This document shows positions 53,904 through 63,053 of a stretch of 64,000 bases of DNA, in pieces. A program made the position numbers and the translations under genes. Within the stretch, counting starts at the first letter, position 1; every line of letters starts with the position of its first letter. Origin of the DNA: Litoribaculum gwangyangense (GTDB lineage: Bacteria > Bacteroidota > Bacteroidia > Flavobacteriales > Flavobacteriaceae); assembly GCF_039543505.1 (NCBI RefSeq), contig NZ_BAABJW010000005.1, forward strand, positions 245,842 through 309,841, in the 5' to 3' direction. Below the pieces are notes generated by a model. The model was given only the letters and a program-made list of their open reading frames with translations. It did not search any database and had not been told where the DNA came from.

Positions 53904-53945
53904 TTCGGTTAAGATATCGACAATAGTACAAAAAATTCGGTTAAA
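53904..53945. promoter_or_regulatory. Direct repeats TTCGGTTAA upstream of the LytTR gene
   Basis: TTCGGTTAA at 53904-53912 and 53936-53944, 32 bp apart (about three helical turns). Each holds a near match to the published LytTR half site: 8 of 9 and 7 of 9 positions. The normal half-site distance is about 21-22 bp, so the match is imperfect. Either the LytTR gene or rpsF could be controlled. Confidence 0.4.
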
Positions 53946-54106
53946 AACCAAAAAACATCGTTGAAATGTTTATTTTAACATAATTTTAACAAAACAACTC
54001 TTTACTATACACGCCGTAAATTTAATATTTATATCTAAATTCATGCCATTTTTTATAAAGAGATATCAACAATATTATATACTTTAAAATATGATTCAAA
54101 TAAATG

Positions 54107-54137
54107 TTGGATTATATAGATGTATTCACTAATTTTG
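54107..54137 (+). promoter_or_regulatory. Promoter of the rpsF-rpsR-rplI operon
   Basis: -7 box TAATTTTG (54130-54137, exact) with TTG at 54107-54109, 20 nt apart, as -33 element. The ATG is 32 nt downstream of the -7 box. Confidence 0.65.
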
Positions 54138-54168
54138 CACCCAATTTTTAACAATTAAATACATTTTT

Positions 54169-54507
54169 ATGAATCATTATGAAACTGTTTTCATCTTAAA
54201 TCCCGTTTTATCTGAAGACCAGATAAAGGAAACAGTAAAGAAATACGAAGATTTTCTTGTTTCTAACGGCGCTAAGATGATAGCTAAAGAAGATTGGGGG
54301 CTTAAAAAATTAGCTTATCCAATACAAAACAAGAAAAGCGGATTTTATCACTTATTTGAGTACACCGTACCTGGTGAGGTTATTGGCGCTTTAGAGTTAG
54401 AATTTAGACGCGATGAGCGTTTTATGCGTTACTTAACTGTAGCGTTGGATAAACATGCCATTTCATGGGCAGAGAGAAGAAGAGAAAAACTTAAAGCAAA
54501 AGCATAA
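54169..54507 (+). CDS. rpsF: 30S ribosomal protein S6
   Basis: 112 aa. It opens with [20 protein letters not shown], a typical S6 start, and contains [21 protein letters not shown] and [20 protein letters not shown]. It binds S18 on the central domain of 16S rRNA. First gene of an operon with rpsR (2 nt apart) and rplI (13 nt apart). Confidence 0.97.
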   Translation: MNHYETVFILNPVLSEDQIKETVKKYEDFLVSNGAKMIAKEDWGLKKLAYPIQNKKSGFYHLFEYTVPGEVIGALELEFRRDERFMRYLTVALDKHAISWAERRREKLKAKA

Positions 54508-54509
54508 TC

Positions 54510-54809
54510 ATGGCCACATCAATAGAGCAACAATCAAAAGGAAAAAAAGATGGCGAAATTAGATATTTAACGCCATTAAATATAGATACAAACAAACAAA
54601 AGAAATTTTGTCGTTTCAAAAAATCTGGTATTAAATATATCGATTATAAAGACCCCGATTTCTTATTGAAGTTTGTAAACGAGCAAGGTAAAATTTTACC
54701 ACGTCGTTTAACAGGAACTTCTTTAAAATACCAAAGAAAAGTTTCAGTAGCTGTAAAACGCGCTAGACACTTAGCTTTAATGCCATACGTAGCAGATTTA
54801 TTAAAATAA
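54510..54809 (+). CDS. rpsR: 30S ribosomal protein S18
   Basis: 99 aa. The core is [20 protein letters not shown], then [20 protein letters not shown] and [15 protein letters not shown]. The N-terminal 20 residues ([17 protein letters not shown]) are longer than in E. coli, as in other Bacteroidota. Partner of S6 in the small subunit. Confidence 0.97.
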   Translation: MATSIEQQSKGKKDGEIRYLTPLNIDTNKQKKFCRFKKSGIKYIDYKDPDFLLKFVNEQGKILPRRLTGTSLKYQRKVSVAVKRARHLALMPYVADLLK

Positions 54810-54822
54810 AATACCGATAACA

Positions 54823-55269
54823 ATGGAACTTATATTAAAACAAGACGTTGAAAATTTAGGATTTAAAGACGATGTTGTAACAGTTAAGAACGGTTATGGT
54901 AGAAACTTTTTAATTCCTCAAGGAAAAGCTATGTTAGCAACTGTATCAGCTAAAAAAGTTTTGGCTGAAAACTTAAAACAAAGAGCTTTTAAAGAAAAGA
55001 AAATTGTTGATGATGCCAATAAAATTGCAGAAGCAATAAAAGCATTGGAAATCAAGATCACTTCAAAAGTAGGATCAGGAGACAAATTATTTGGTTCTGT
55101 GAATAATATCGATTTAGCGGCAGCTTTAGAAAAAGAAGGTCATTCTATCGATAAGAAATTCATTACAGTAACTACAGTAAAGCGTACAGGAAAATACAAT
55201 GCTGTAGTTCGTTTACACAGAGATGTAACTTTTGATTTACCATTTGAGGTTATAGCAGAAGCAAATTAA
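54823..55269 (+). CDS. rplI: 50S ribosomal protein L9
   Basis: 148 aa. The N-terminal domain has MELILKQDVENLGFKDDVVT and VKNGYGRNFLIPQGKAMLA, then a long central helix and a C-terminal domain (SGDKLFGSVNNIDLAAAL). It binds the L1 stalk base of the large subunit. Last gene of the operon, followed by a terminator. Confidence 0.97.
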   Translation: MELILKQDVENLGFKDDVVTVKNGYGRNFLIPQGKAMLATVSAKKVLAENLKQRAFKEKKIVDDANKIAEAIKALEIKITSKVGSGDKLFGSVNNIDLAAALEKEGHSIDKKFITVTTVKRTGKYNAVVRLHRDVTFDLPFEVIAEAN

Positions 55270-55287
55270 GCTTTAAATATATTTTTA

Positions 55288-55315
55288 AAAGCCTCAACTT
55301 AGTTGGGGCTTTTTT
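55288..55315 (+). terminator. Terminator of the rpsF operon
   Basis: AAAGCCTCAAC (55288-55298), 3-nt loop, GTTGGGGCTTT (55302-55312) with one G-U pair, then T residues to 55315. Confidence 0.88.
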
Positions 55316-55362
55316 GTTACTAATAAATAACTTCTTTTTTTAAGAAGATATAAGCGAAGAAA

Positions 55363-55833
55363 ATGAAGTATAGAAGACTTACAAAAGAACAATTTGAAGA
55401 ATTACACCAAGAATTCATAAATTTTTTGGCAACACAATCCATAACTCATGAGGAGTGGACTAATTTAAAGGCCAATAAACCAGAACTTGCCGAAATGGAA
55501 TTGGACGTATTTAGCGATTTAATTTGGGAAGGCGTTTTAAATAAAGCAGAATATTTAGAGCATTTTGCGCCACAACATATGTATTTATTTAGGTTAGGAA
55601 AGAAAAAAATGAAAGCCATTGTTGTAAACATTAAAAACCCCGAAATAGATATTACCACCAAAGAAGGGTATAATTGGTTGCGTGATAATTTAATGGATGA
55701 CAATGTTGAGTTTTTACAAGCCGATAAAGCATACAGCGACGATAAAAACCTTGATAAATTTAAAATGATTGAACAAGGCGCAGTAATAACCAAAGGCGAT
55801 TTATTTCAGTATTTTGATAACTTGATAAGTTAA
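55363..55833 (+). CDS. Hypothetical protein, probably DUF6495 family
   Basis: 156 aa, acidic and soluble, without a signal peptide. It opens [19 protein letters not shown] and has the segments [34 protein letters not shown] and [17 protein letters not shown]. Similar proteins are common next to rplI in Flavobacteriaceae and I recall them as DUF6495; the name is from memory. Function is unknown. Separated from rplI by a terminator and from hisS by the repeat-containing leader. Confidence 0.7.
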   Translation: MKYRRLTKEQFEELHQEFINFLATQSITHEEWTNLKANKPELAEMELDVFSDLIWEGVLNKAEYLEHFAPQHMYLFRLGKKKMKAIVVNIKNPEIDITTKEGYNWLRDNLMDDNVEFLQADKAYSDDKNLDKFKMIEQGAVITKGDLFQYFDNLIS

Positions 55834-55840
55834 ATTCTTT

Positions 55841-55848
55841 TATTTTTG
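55841..55848 (+). promoter_or_regulatory. -7 promoter box (TATTTTTG) of hisS
   Basis: Exact TAnnTTTG, 76 nt before the ATG. A TTTG at 55813-55816 lies 24 nt and a TTG at 55822-55824 lies 16 nt upstream, both just outside the usual -33 spacing. Confidence 0.45.
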
Positions 55849-55920
55849 TCATTCCTGTGCAGATAGGAGTCAACTTTACATAAAAAGTAATCTTAAAAAG
55901 ATACCTGCTTTCGCAGGCAT
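55849..55920 (+). repeat. Two short REP-like hairpins in the hisS leader
   Basis: The first is an imperfect repeat around ATTCCTGTGCAGATAGGAGT (55851-55870). The second is ATACCTGC-TTTC-GCAGGCAT (55901-55920), with CCTGC/GCAGG as its stem and a 4-nt loop. Both resemble the short CCTGC...GCAGG hairpins scattered between genes in some Flavobacteriaceae (recalled, not verified). They sit between the -7 box and the ATG of hisS. Confidence 0.5.
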
Positions 55921-55924
55921 TATT

Positions 55925-57295
55925 ATGGCCCAAAAACCAAGCATCCCAAAAGGTACACGAGATTTTAATCCAGAAGAAGTCGCCAAACGTAATTATATTT
56001 TCAATACCATACGTGGGACTTTTGAGCGTTTTGGATTTCAACCCATTGAAACCCCAAGTTTTGAAAACTCCGAGACCTTAATGGGGAAATATGGTGATGA
56101 AGGCGATCGATTGATTTTTAAAATTTTAAATTCTGGAGATTATTTGGCTAAAGCTGACAAAGTTGCTTTTGATAAAAAAGATTCAAACAAACTAACTTCA
56201 AGCATCTCAGAAAAGGCCCTCCGATATGACTTAACAGTCCCTTTTGCACGCTACGTGGTACAACATCAAAACGAGATTGAATTTCCATTTAAACGCTATC
56301 AAATACAGCCCGTGTGGCGCGCTGATAGGCCGCAGAAAGGACGTTTTAGGGAGTTTTACCAGTGTGATGCCGATGTAGTGGGTAGTGATTCCCTTTGGCA
56401 AGAAGTGGAGTTTATCCAATTATATGATGCGGTGTTTGCTGCTTTAAAGTTGGAAGGCGTTAGCATAAAAATCAATAATCGTAAAATACTCTCTGGAATT
56501 GCAGAGGTTATTGGAGCTTCCGATAAATTAATCGATTTTACAGTCGCATTAGATAAGCTGGATAAAATTGGCGAGGAGAAGGTTAAAGAAGAGATGTTGA
56601 GTAAAGGTATATCCGAAGCAGGTATTTCAAAATTACAACCTCTTTTTACCTTATCAGGAACTTTTGAATCGCAAATTGAAAGCTTGAAAAGCATTTTAGA
56701 TACGTCCGAAGAGGGAAAAAAGGGCATTGATGAATTGGCCTTCATCAATAATGCCATTAAAGCATTAGGTTTAAACACAGCAACCTTACAATTGGATGTG
56801 ACTTTGGCTCGCGGACTCAATTACTATACAGGTGCTATTTTTGAAGTGGCTGCGCCAAAAACCGTACAGATGGGTTCAATTGGTGGCGGAGGACGTTACG
56901 ATGACTTAACGGGCATTTTTGGAATGCCCCATATGAGTGGTGTGGGTATTAGTTTTGGTCTGGATCGTATTTATTTGGTACTTGAAGAGTTAAATTTATT
57001 CCCTGAAACGGTGAGTAAAAGCGTAGAGGTTTTGTTCATAAACTTTGGTGATAAAGAGGCTCTTTTCTGCCTTAAAGCCATAAAAAAATTAAGATTACAG
57101 GGTGTTAATGCCGAATTGTATCCAGATTCTGCTAAAATGAAAAAGCAAATGAATCATGCCAATAAGCGTAATATTCCATTTGTAGTTTTAGTAGGCGAGG
57201 AGGAGATAAAATCAAACAATTATTCCTTAAAAAATATGGTTTCTGGTGAGCAATTTAAAGTATCACTGGAAGCCTTGGTTAAACATTTAAAATAA
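55925..57295 (+). CDS. hisS: Histidyl-tRNA synthetase
   Basis: Charges tRNA-His with histidine; class II synthetase of 456 aa. Motif 2 region is [20 protein letters not shown], the histidine-specific segments are [15 protein letters not shown] and [14 protein letters not shown], and [14 protein letters not shown] with [10 protein letters not shown] (motif 3) follows. A C-terminal anticodon-binding domain begins near 365. It follows a leader of about 70 nt with two hairpins. Confidence 0.96.
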   Translation: MAQKPSIPKGTRDFNPEEVAKRNYIFNTIRGTFERFGFQPIETPSFENSETLMGKYGDEGDRLIFKILNSGDYLAKADKVAFDKKDSNKLTSSISEKALRYDLTVPFARYVVQHQNEIEFPFKRYQIQPVWRADRPQKGRFREFYQCDADVVGSDSLWQEVEFIQLYDAVFAALKLEGVSIKINNRKILSGIAEVIGASDKLIDFTVALDKLDKIGEEKVKEEMLSKGISEAGISKLQPLFTLSGTFESQIESLKSILDTSEEGKKGIDELAFINNAIKALGLNTATLQLDVTLARGLNYYTGAIFEVAAPKTVQMGSIGGGGRYDDLTGIFGMPHMSGVGISFGLDRIYLVLEELNLFPETVSKSVEVLFINFGDKEALFCLKAIKKLRLQGVNAELYPDSAKMKKQMNHANKRNIPFVVLVGEEEIKSNNYSLKNMVSGEQFKVSLEALVKHLK

Positions 57296-57321
57296 AAAAG
57301 TCCTGAACGTCAATTCAGGAC
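57293..57321 (-). terminator. Minus-strand terminator, arms GTCCTGAA/TTCAGGAC
   Basis: On the plus strand, GTCCTGAA (57300-57307), 6-nt loop, TTCAGGAC (57314-57321). The T run lies on the minus-strand side (A run at 57294-57299 on the plus strand), so it stops leftward transcription. The same 8-bp arms recur in the hairpin at 63008-63034. Confidence 0.8.
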
Positions 57322-57477
57322 CTGTATAGCATTGTAGATTTGGGTGTTTTTAAAAAGCGACTAACTCAAACAAAAAATAATCTATCAATACCTATTTTGT
57401 AATTGTAACTTCTTTACAATTTTGATATTTTTTGATTCTTATGATATTCTCATTGTTATTAAATATCATTTATTTAC
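57293..57477 (-). ncRNA. Candidate small RNA of about 185 nt
   Basis: On the minus strand, a -7-like box TATATTAG (57489-57482), identical to that in front of the T9SS gene, is followed after about 160 nt by the terminator at 57293-57321. Between them is no conserved gene; a 25-codon frame (57469-57392) has no sign of selection that I can see. A short RNA, or a leftover of a gene that once followed this promoter, are the two readings. The 312-nt region from the hisS stop to 57608 contains only this unit and the CGAT element. Confidence 0.35.
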
Positions 57478-57479
57478 AC

Positions 57480-57545
57480 GGCTAATATACAACTATTTTT
57501 TCAATAAATACGATAAAATGCAAAAAAATACGATAAAATGTAAAT
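57480..57545 (-). promoter_or_regulatory. CGAT-tandem element, downstream copy
   Basis: GGCTAATATA at 57480-57489 and two CGAT cores at 57511-57514 and 57531-57534, exactly 20 bp apart, each inside AAATACGATAAAATG. The layout and distances equal those at 62945-63005. It is probably a two-site operator plus promoter reading leftward. Confidence 0.55.
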
Positions 57546-57608
57546 AAAGTCCCAAAAGCACCTTTAGGATTCCAATTAAAATCTTAAAAAATTAAACATT
57601 TAACCTGT

Positions 57609-60600
57609 TTATTTTATAGATACTTTTTTGGAGAATTCTCCAAATTCTGTTTTTATTTTGATTATATAGGTTCCGGATGAAATTTGGTTGGCCAAATATT
57701 CCAAATTGTTTTTATTGGTATTTGTTTCGAATTTAAATAAAGATTGACCTAAAATATTGAACATTTCAACAGTTTCTATAAGATGGGATTTTGGGTTCTG
57801 AATAATAATTTTGTTTTTTTCGTTTGAATAATACACATCTACAGATTTACTTTCTTTTTCATTTAAACCAAGAACTTGGGATTTTGAAAATGTAATTTCA
57901 AAACGATTAAGGTAAGATCCGGCTGGCAAACTAACTTCGTAATTGCTTTGTTTTAAATCATGGTAAACGCCTAATTCTTTATCATGTAAAAAAATATTTA
58001 GGTTTTCTTGGGCATTTTCTAACTTATCAAGCGATATCGTATTTATCCCTTGTCTTTTAGTATGTATGCCAATTGGCAATATGGTTTCACTATTGATTTC
58101 ATTAATGCCCTGAATAGCATATTTTTCATTTGAAATTAACCAATACATATCATCAATTTGGGTGTCTATATATTTGGCATCAAAACCCCAATCGTAATCT
58201 TTAGTGGCTCGCGTATCCTGGGTTACCAATAGTTGCCTGTATATTCCTCCATTGGAATTAAAGCCTAAACGAATTTTAAAACGTGAATCACTCTCAGGTG
58301 TAGTAATATCGGTTTTTCCTTTTTTGGTATTGGAACTTTTAGTAAATACCGAGTTTGTACCATCTTCAATTTGAAAAACTCTTTGTCCATTATTGAAATT
58401 AATAGTACCTCCCGATTCTGCGGTCACAAAAAATCCCTGTCCAACTGGGATGTATCTTCCTGGTATTTTTGTGGGTGTGCCCCCGGTAGCGACATTAGGG
58501 TCATTGGTACCATAGGAAGCTGCTGGAACACCACCAGATAAAGAATAGGTAGAGTATCCGCCTTGATATTCTCTTAAAATATGTGATCCACCACCCCAAT
58601 GTTCCCAGAAGTACAAAGTACCAGTGGTTGAACCCGTTCCTGAAATAGTAGCACCGTTATCCAAAATAAACTGTTCTGCATCTAATGCTGAAGGATAAGG
58701 ATTTCCAACCAAATAATCATTGCCAGCACTTATTGTAAGGTTGATGTCTCCATTATTGGGTTTACCTTTTAGAACATAGTTTTGCTCAGTTAAAATAGAG
58801 CCTGTACCTGGACCTTTCATGGTAAAGCCTTCACCTACTAGCATAGTTCCTGAACTTCTTACATGTTGCCATTTCGAGTAATTATCACTTTGCTTGTTAC
58901 TAAACTTCCATATCCAATAATCTGCAACTGATAGAGGAGAGGCTTTTCCATTGTAGCCAGATGTTAAGAAGGCCACATTGGTAAAAACATCTGGAACTTT
59001 ATAGCTATTGTTATTTGTTGAATTATTTGATTTACCTACTGGAGATGACCAATAATTGTATGTAAAGGTATCGGCGCTACCTTGTTGGTCTCTTTCCAAA
59101 GTTCCTGAGCTGCTCGGATCCAGTTGGCTATCAAGAGTTTGAATAAGTTGGGATTCACCTTCCAAATCAATAGCTCCATCTAGGTCTAAATACCATTTAA
59201 TATACAGCGGTGAATTATTATTTATTGTCAATTTACCACTGTTCTCAATAAACAACCCCATTGTAGATATTGATGAATCGACAGTTAAGTTACCCTTTAC
59301 TTTAGCTATCAAACCTGAGGAATGGTTGGGATCTACAATCCATGAACTTCCACCGACCCAGTTGGTAGGGTCATTCCAATTCCCATTACAGCTTGTAGTT
59401 GATACCATGGGTAGCGGAGCTGTTTGTGTATTGATAATTTTTGTATTGTAAATTTTAGTTCCAAAACCAACATCAAAACCAGGAGTCGACAAGTCATCAA
59501 TAATGTCATCTTTATAATTGTCCATTCTATAGTATCTCTCTAATTTTGACCAATTCAATGGAGTTATGGTTGCGCTATCAACAAAATCGGTAATATCCCT
59601 AGGAATCACGGTTCCTCTTACTATCCCCGAATTATTCTCAATTTCTTGGTAAAGCATTTTTTGCAATTCATTTACGGACAATGATTTACTAAATATTTTT
59701 ACTTCATCGATATACCCATGAAAATAATTGGTGTTTGAATCTGGTTTTCTGCCTATTGTAAAACTTGAAGTATCGGCGGCTAAAGCACCTGTAGAAGCAT
59801 CATTGGCTACCTCCATGCCATTGATATAAAGTTTAAAATCTCCCCCTTGATAATTACATTTGTAAGTAGCGGCTACATGAACCCATTTATTAACAGGTAA
59901 TGCAGTACCACTATAAATAGATATTCCGTTAGCATATGCTTTTATGGTTTTGTCTGAATTGAGTTCAATGTAAAAAACATCTTGACCTAAAATAATTTGG
60001 TTGCCTGTTGAGGAGGCATCTATGTTTATCCAAGCCATTATACTCCCCTCTTCCCAATTATTGATTACTGAAGATTCATCGGCATAGTCGTTTCGACCAT
60101 CAAAATACAACTGATACTTGCTATTTAAGTCTCTTGGAGATCCAAAAACGGTTTCATCTGTATCAAATGAATCTATTATACCATCGCCTTCCATATCAAT
60201 TGTGTCATCAATCAATCCGTCATTATTGGCATCTAAATTAGCATACAAAGTATGCGATATGTCGAAAGTTGTGCCATCAGAAGTTATATCCAAATAGTCT
60301 GGTGTGCCATCGTTATCCGTATCCTTTACATAATACCCCCAACCCGATCCTGTAGAACCTTGGTTAGAATTACCAAATGCTGTGGCCATATTGGAACCAT
60401 TGAAAAAATCAAACAAATCTAAAATACCATCAGGATAGTATTCAATAGTGCCATCTGAATTGATGTCTGTTTGCCTCACAGCATCAGAGTCTGGACCATC
60501 TCCTGCGCCATCTCCAGTTACGTCACCATCTCCATTTTGATAGCTTGGATTGCTTAAATTTCCAGCCCCTGATTCATCAACATCAAATAAGGTATCATTA

Positions 60601-62897
60601 TCACTATCTAAATCTAAGTAATCGGGAGTTCCATCTCCATCTGTATCGGGTGCAACATTATTTTCGCAAGCATCATGCATGCCATTCAAATTGGCATCTA
60701 TCCACCCAGTAGTATAAGTTAAAGTTGCTTTACCCTGGCTATAGTTTCCTAATCCAGCTTCTACTACATCTGGAATACCATCATTATCTGAATCTAAATC
60801 AAATACATCGGCCACACCATCTGAATCAGAATCGCATAGCGTTTGAGAAATAACAATGTCATCAATAGCCAAATCATTACCGCTACCTCCAATTTCATTA
60901 TTTATAAAGTACACATAAAATTCACTTACATTGAATGTTAAATTTGCAGTGAATTGATGCCAACTATTTGCAGGGTCTCCGTTTATGGATGGTGGAATAT
61001 CACCAGTTGTTATTGAAGCCAACACGTTGTTGTTTACATCTCTGAATTCTACCAATATGTTTGGTCGTAATCGCGTAGCGATTCCAGGGGCTGTTGTGGT
61101 ATCTAAGTTTAATACCCAAAAACTATAAGTAATAGGAATGTTTGGTAATGCTCCAATAATAGTAGCGGTGTAGAAGGTGCCTGGGTCGTAAGACGCATTG
61201 AACATGGCCATTCGACCATTGGTATCTCCAGGGGTATGATCTTCACCCGTGTACCAGTAGGCATCGGCCCAAGAAGCTACCTCTCCGTTAGGGGTATCGT
61301 TAGTACCATCACCATCGCCAGCTTTATAATAAACGGTGTATTCTCCATCATTTAGGCTATTGTTAGATAAACTTGGGCATGCAGAGGTATTGGTTCCTAC
61401 TGTTCCATCCTCATAACAATAAGTTGTTAAAGCATCGTAGGTAGTATTGATTGTAGTTCTATTTCCCTCTCCAAAAGTTTCATTTAAAAACTTATAGTTT
61501 GTGGTAGATGCGACCGATGAGTTTTTACATGCAAGTTCTTCATCATAATCTAAGATACCATCATTATCATCATCAATATCCACATTGTCTAAAATCCCAT
61601 CACCATCACTGTCAAAAAAGTTCTGTTCTGCTCTTGAACTTATGTTAAATTTGTAGGCGCCTTCATCACTATCATCGTTATTTATAGTAACTGTTGTTGT
61701 TTTCGTTCCTATTGATATAGATTTGAAAGTAACCGTTATAGTTTTACTGCTTCCTGAATTAACGGATGTAGGTAAAGGAGTTAATAATTCGAAGTCGGTT
61801 GTGTTCGAAAGTGTAATACTACTAATTGTTAATATAGCCGATCCGGTATTACTAATAGTGTAACTTCTCGATATTTGGGTGCCTAAATTGGCAGTACCAA
61901 AATCCGTATAATCTAAAGTAGAAGGTGTTAAATCATTATTTATAATTTCATTACCATTGCCCAAAACTTTTATTTCTGGAGCGGTTACATTAAAAATTCT
62001 TGTTTCTACATTCGAAGTCGAAGGCGATCCTGAAGTTTTTATTTCCAAAGACAATAAATATTGACCAATAGTTGTAGGAGTAAAAGAGGAATTTGTATTA
62101 TTTGCACTTGTAGATAGGTTTCCAGTACCTAGAGTCGTTATAACTGAACTAGGATTTCTTAACGTCCATTTATAAGTAACATTGGTTTCTGTACCAGTAT
62201 AACCTCCCGTTAAATTTATTAAATTAAATCCAGTAACTGCAACAGGTCCGGAAGCTGGATTGGTAATTTGTGCATTTACATTACCGCCAGAAGCTACGAC
62301 CTCTCCAAATGTATAAACATCACTTCCTCCACCTGCACAGGCAGCATATACTTTAGTACCAATGTAAATATCATTATTGTTGTTGCAATTTGTAGTTGTA
62401 ATTTTTCCACCATTCTCAAAGGTTAAAACAGCCGATGCATTCGGTAAAGTTAAATGGGCTTTAACACCATTGAAACTTAAGGTACCTCCGTTAATATCCA
62501 GTAGTGATGTAGATAATGTCGCATTATTCGGTGATGATGATATTGAGATGGTTAATGTTCCATTAACTATCAAACTACTCATGGGCTGGGTAGTTAAGTT
62601 TGTAGAAATAGTAATATTATGTCCTGTTTGTATGGTTACCGTGTAACTACCAGTTGTTTGACCAGGATACTGCGTGGCAGCAACCCAATTGGAACCATCA
62701 TAGGTTTGCCACCTAGATACTGTAGTCCAATTACCACTTGAAATGGATCTAAAATCTCCAATAGATAATAATAATTTGTATGAGGTCTCAGTTGGATTTT
62801 TAACATGTAAATCGTTATCATTGGATGCATATAGAGTACAACTCAGAAAACAGGCTAAAACGAAGCTAGTTACTTTAACAAAAGCAAGTATTTTCAT
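57609..62897 (-). CDS. Large T9SS type A surface protein with LamG and thrombospondin-3 repeats
   Basis: 1762 aa with a signal peptide (about 1-24, ending TLYAS). The N-terminal part is beta-rich with no known domain. A choice-of-anchor-D-type domain is at about 306-422. Calcium-binding thrombospondin type 3 repeats (DSDGDGILDNVDIDDDNDG at about 426, DSDSDGVADVFDLDSDNDG at about 689, and later copies) flank a beta domain at 455-685. A LamG/concanavalin-like domain is at about 927-1081 (YQLYFDGRNDYADES). The last 75 residues are a T9SS type A sorting domain, ending with a KVSIK tail. It is exported to the cell surface and probably an adhesin or glycan-binding protein. Its promoter region contains the CGAT element. 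Confidence 0.9.
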   Translation of the reverse strand: MKILAFVKVTSFVLACFLSCTLYASNDNDLHVKNPTETSYKLLLSIGDFRSISSGNWTTVSRWQTYDGSNWVAATQYPGQTTGSYTVTIQTGHNITISTNLTTQPMSSLIVNGTLTISISSSPNNATLSTSLLDINGGTLSFNGVKAHLTLPNASAVLTFENGGKITTTNCNNNNDIYIGTKVYAACAGGGSDVYTFGEVVASGGNVNAQITNPASGPVAVTGFNLINLTGGYTGTETNVTYKWTLRNPSSVITTLGTGNLSTSANNTNSSFTPTTIGQYLLSLEIKTSGSPSTSNVETRIFNVTAPEIKVLGNGNEIINNDLTPSTLDYTDFGTANLGTQISRSYTISNTGSAILTISSITLSNTTDFELLTPLPTSVNSGSSKTITVTFKSISIGTKTTTVTINNDDSDEGAYKFNISSRAEQNFFDSDGDGILDNVDIDDDNDGILDYDEELACKNSSVASTTNYKFLNETFGEGNRTTINTTYDALTTYCYEDGTVGTNTSACPSLSNNSLNDGEYTVYYKAGDGDGTNDTPNGEVASWADAYWYTGEDHTPGDTNGRMAMFNASYDPGTFYTATIIGALPNIPITYSFWVLNLDTTTAPGIATRLRPNILVEFRDVNNNVLASITTGDIPPSINGDPANSWHQFTANLTFNVSEFYVYFINNEIGGSGNDLAIDDIVISQTLCDSDSDGVADVFDLDSDNDGIPDVVEAGLGNYSQGKATLTYTTGWIDANLNGMHDACENNVAPDTDGDGTPDYLDLDSDNDTLFDVDESGAGNLSNPSYQNGDGDVTGDGAGDGPDSDAVRQTDINSDGTIEYYPDGILDLFDFFNGSNMATAFGNSNQGSTGSGWGYYVKDTDNDGTPDYLDITSDGTTFDISHTLYANLDANNDGLIDDTIDMEGDGIIDSFDTDETVFGSPRDLNSKYQLYFDGRNDYADESSVINNWEEGSIMAWINIDASSTGNQIILGQDVFYIELNSDKTIKAYANGISIYSGTALPVNKWVHVAATYKCNYQGGDFKLYINGMEVANDASTGALAADTSSFTIGRKPDSNTNYFHGYIDEVKIFSKSLSVNELQKMLYQEIENNSGIVRGTVIPRDITDFVDSATITPLNWSKLERYYRMDNYKDDIIDDLSTPGFDVGFGTKIYNTKIINTQTAPLPMVSTTSCNGNWNDPTNWVGGSSWIVDPNHSSGLIAKVKGNLTVDSSISTMGLFIENSGKLTINNNSPLYIKWYLDLDGAIDLEGESQLIQTLDSQLDPSSSGTLERDQQGSADTFTYNYWSSPVGKSNNSTNNNSYKVPDVFTNVAFLTSGYNGKASPLSVADYWIWKFSNKQSDNYSKWQHVRSSGTMLVGEGFTMKGPGTGSILTEQNYVLKGKPNNGDINLTISAGNDYLVGNPYPSALDAEQFILDNGATISGTGSTTGTLYFWEHWGGGSHILREYQGGYSTYSLSGGVPAASYGTNDPNVATGGTPTKIPGRYIPVGQGFFVTAESGGTINFNNGQRVFQIEDGTNSVFTKSSNTKKGKTDITTPESDSRFKIRLGFNSNGGIYRQLLVTQDTRATKDYDWGFDAKYIDTQIDDMYWLISNEKYAIQGINEINSETILPIGIHTKRQGINTISLDKLENAQENLNIFLHDKELGVYHDLKQSNYEVSLPAGSYLNRFEITFSKSQVLGLNEKESKSVDVYYSNEKNKIIIQNPKSHLIETVEMFNILGQSLFKFETNTNKNNLEYLANQISSGTYIIKIKTEFGEFSKKVSIK

Positions 62898-62944
62898 AGG
62901 TAGGTTAATTTAGTTTGGGACTAAATTTAGTATTTTGATTATGA

Positions 62945-63005
62945 GGCTAATATAGTGATTTGTTTTGACAAAACACGATGAAACGCCAAAAAATTCGATT
63001 AAAAA
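62945..63005 (-). promoter_or_regulatory. CGAT-tandem element and promoter of the large T9SS gene
   Basis: GGCTAATATA at 62945-62954, then CGAT at 62976-62979 and 62996-62999, 20 bp apart. On the minus strand TATATTAG (62954-62947), one mismatch from TAnnTTTG, with TTTTG at 62973-62969, forms the promoter; the ATG at 62897 is about 45 nt from the expected start. The spacing from GGCT to the first CGAT (31 bp) is the same as in the downstream copy. Confidence 0.6.
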
Positions 63006-63007
63006 CA

Positions 63008-63034
63008 AAAAGTCCTGAAAATTTCAGGACTTTT
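63008..63034 (-). terminator. Terminator of the second T9SS type A gene
   Basis: AAAAGTCCTGAAA and TTTCAGGACTTTT (63008-63020, 63022-63034), a near-perfect palindrome 20 nt after the stop of the gene at 63054. It has the same arms, GTCCTGAA and TTCAGGAC, as the hairpin at 57300-57321. Confidence 0.88.
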
Positions 63035-63053
63035 ATTAATTATTTTTTATTAA

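Noticed and set aside
55849..55924. T-box or riboswitch in the hisS leader
   Set aside because: The leader is about 70 nt, too short for a T-box, and has no T-box sequence; T-boxes are not typical of this phylum.
57506..57540. CRISPR-like repeat at the two AAATACGATAAAATG copies
   Set aside because: Only two copies with a 5-nt gap and no spacers; the layout fits a pair of operator sites instead.
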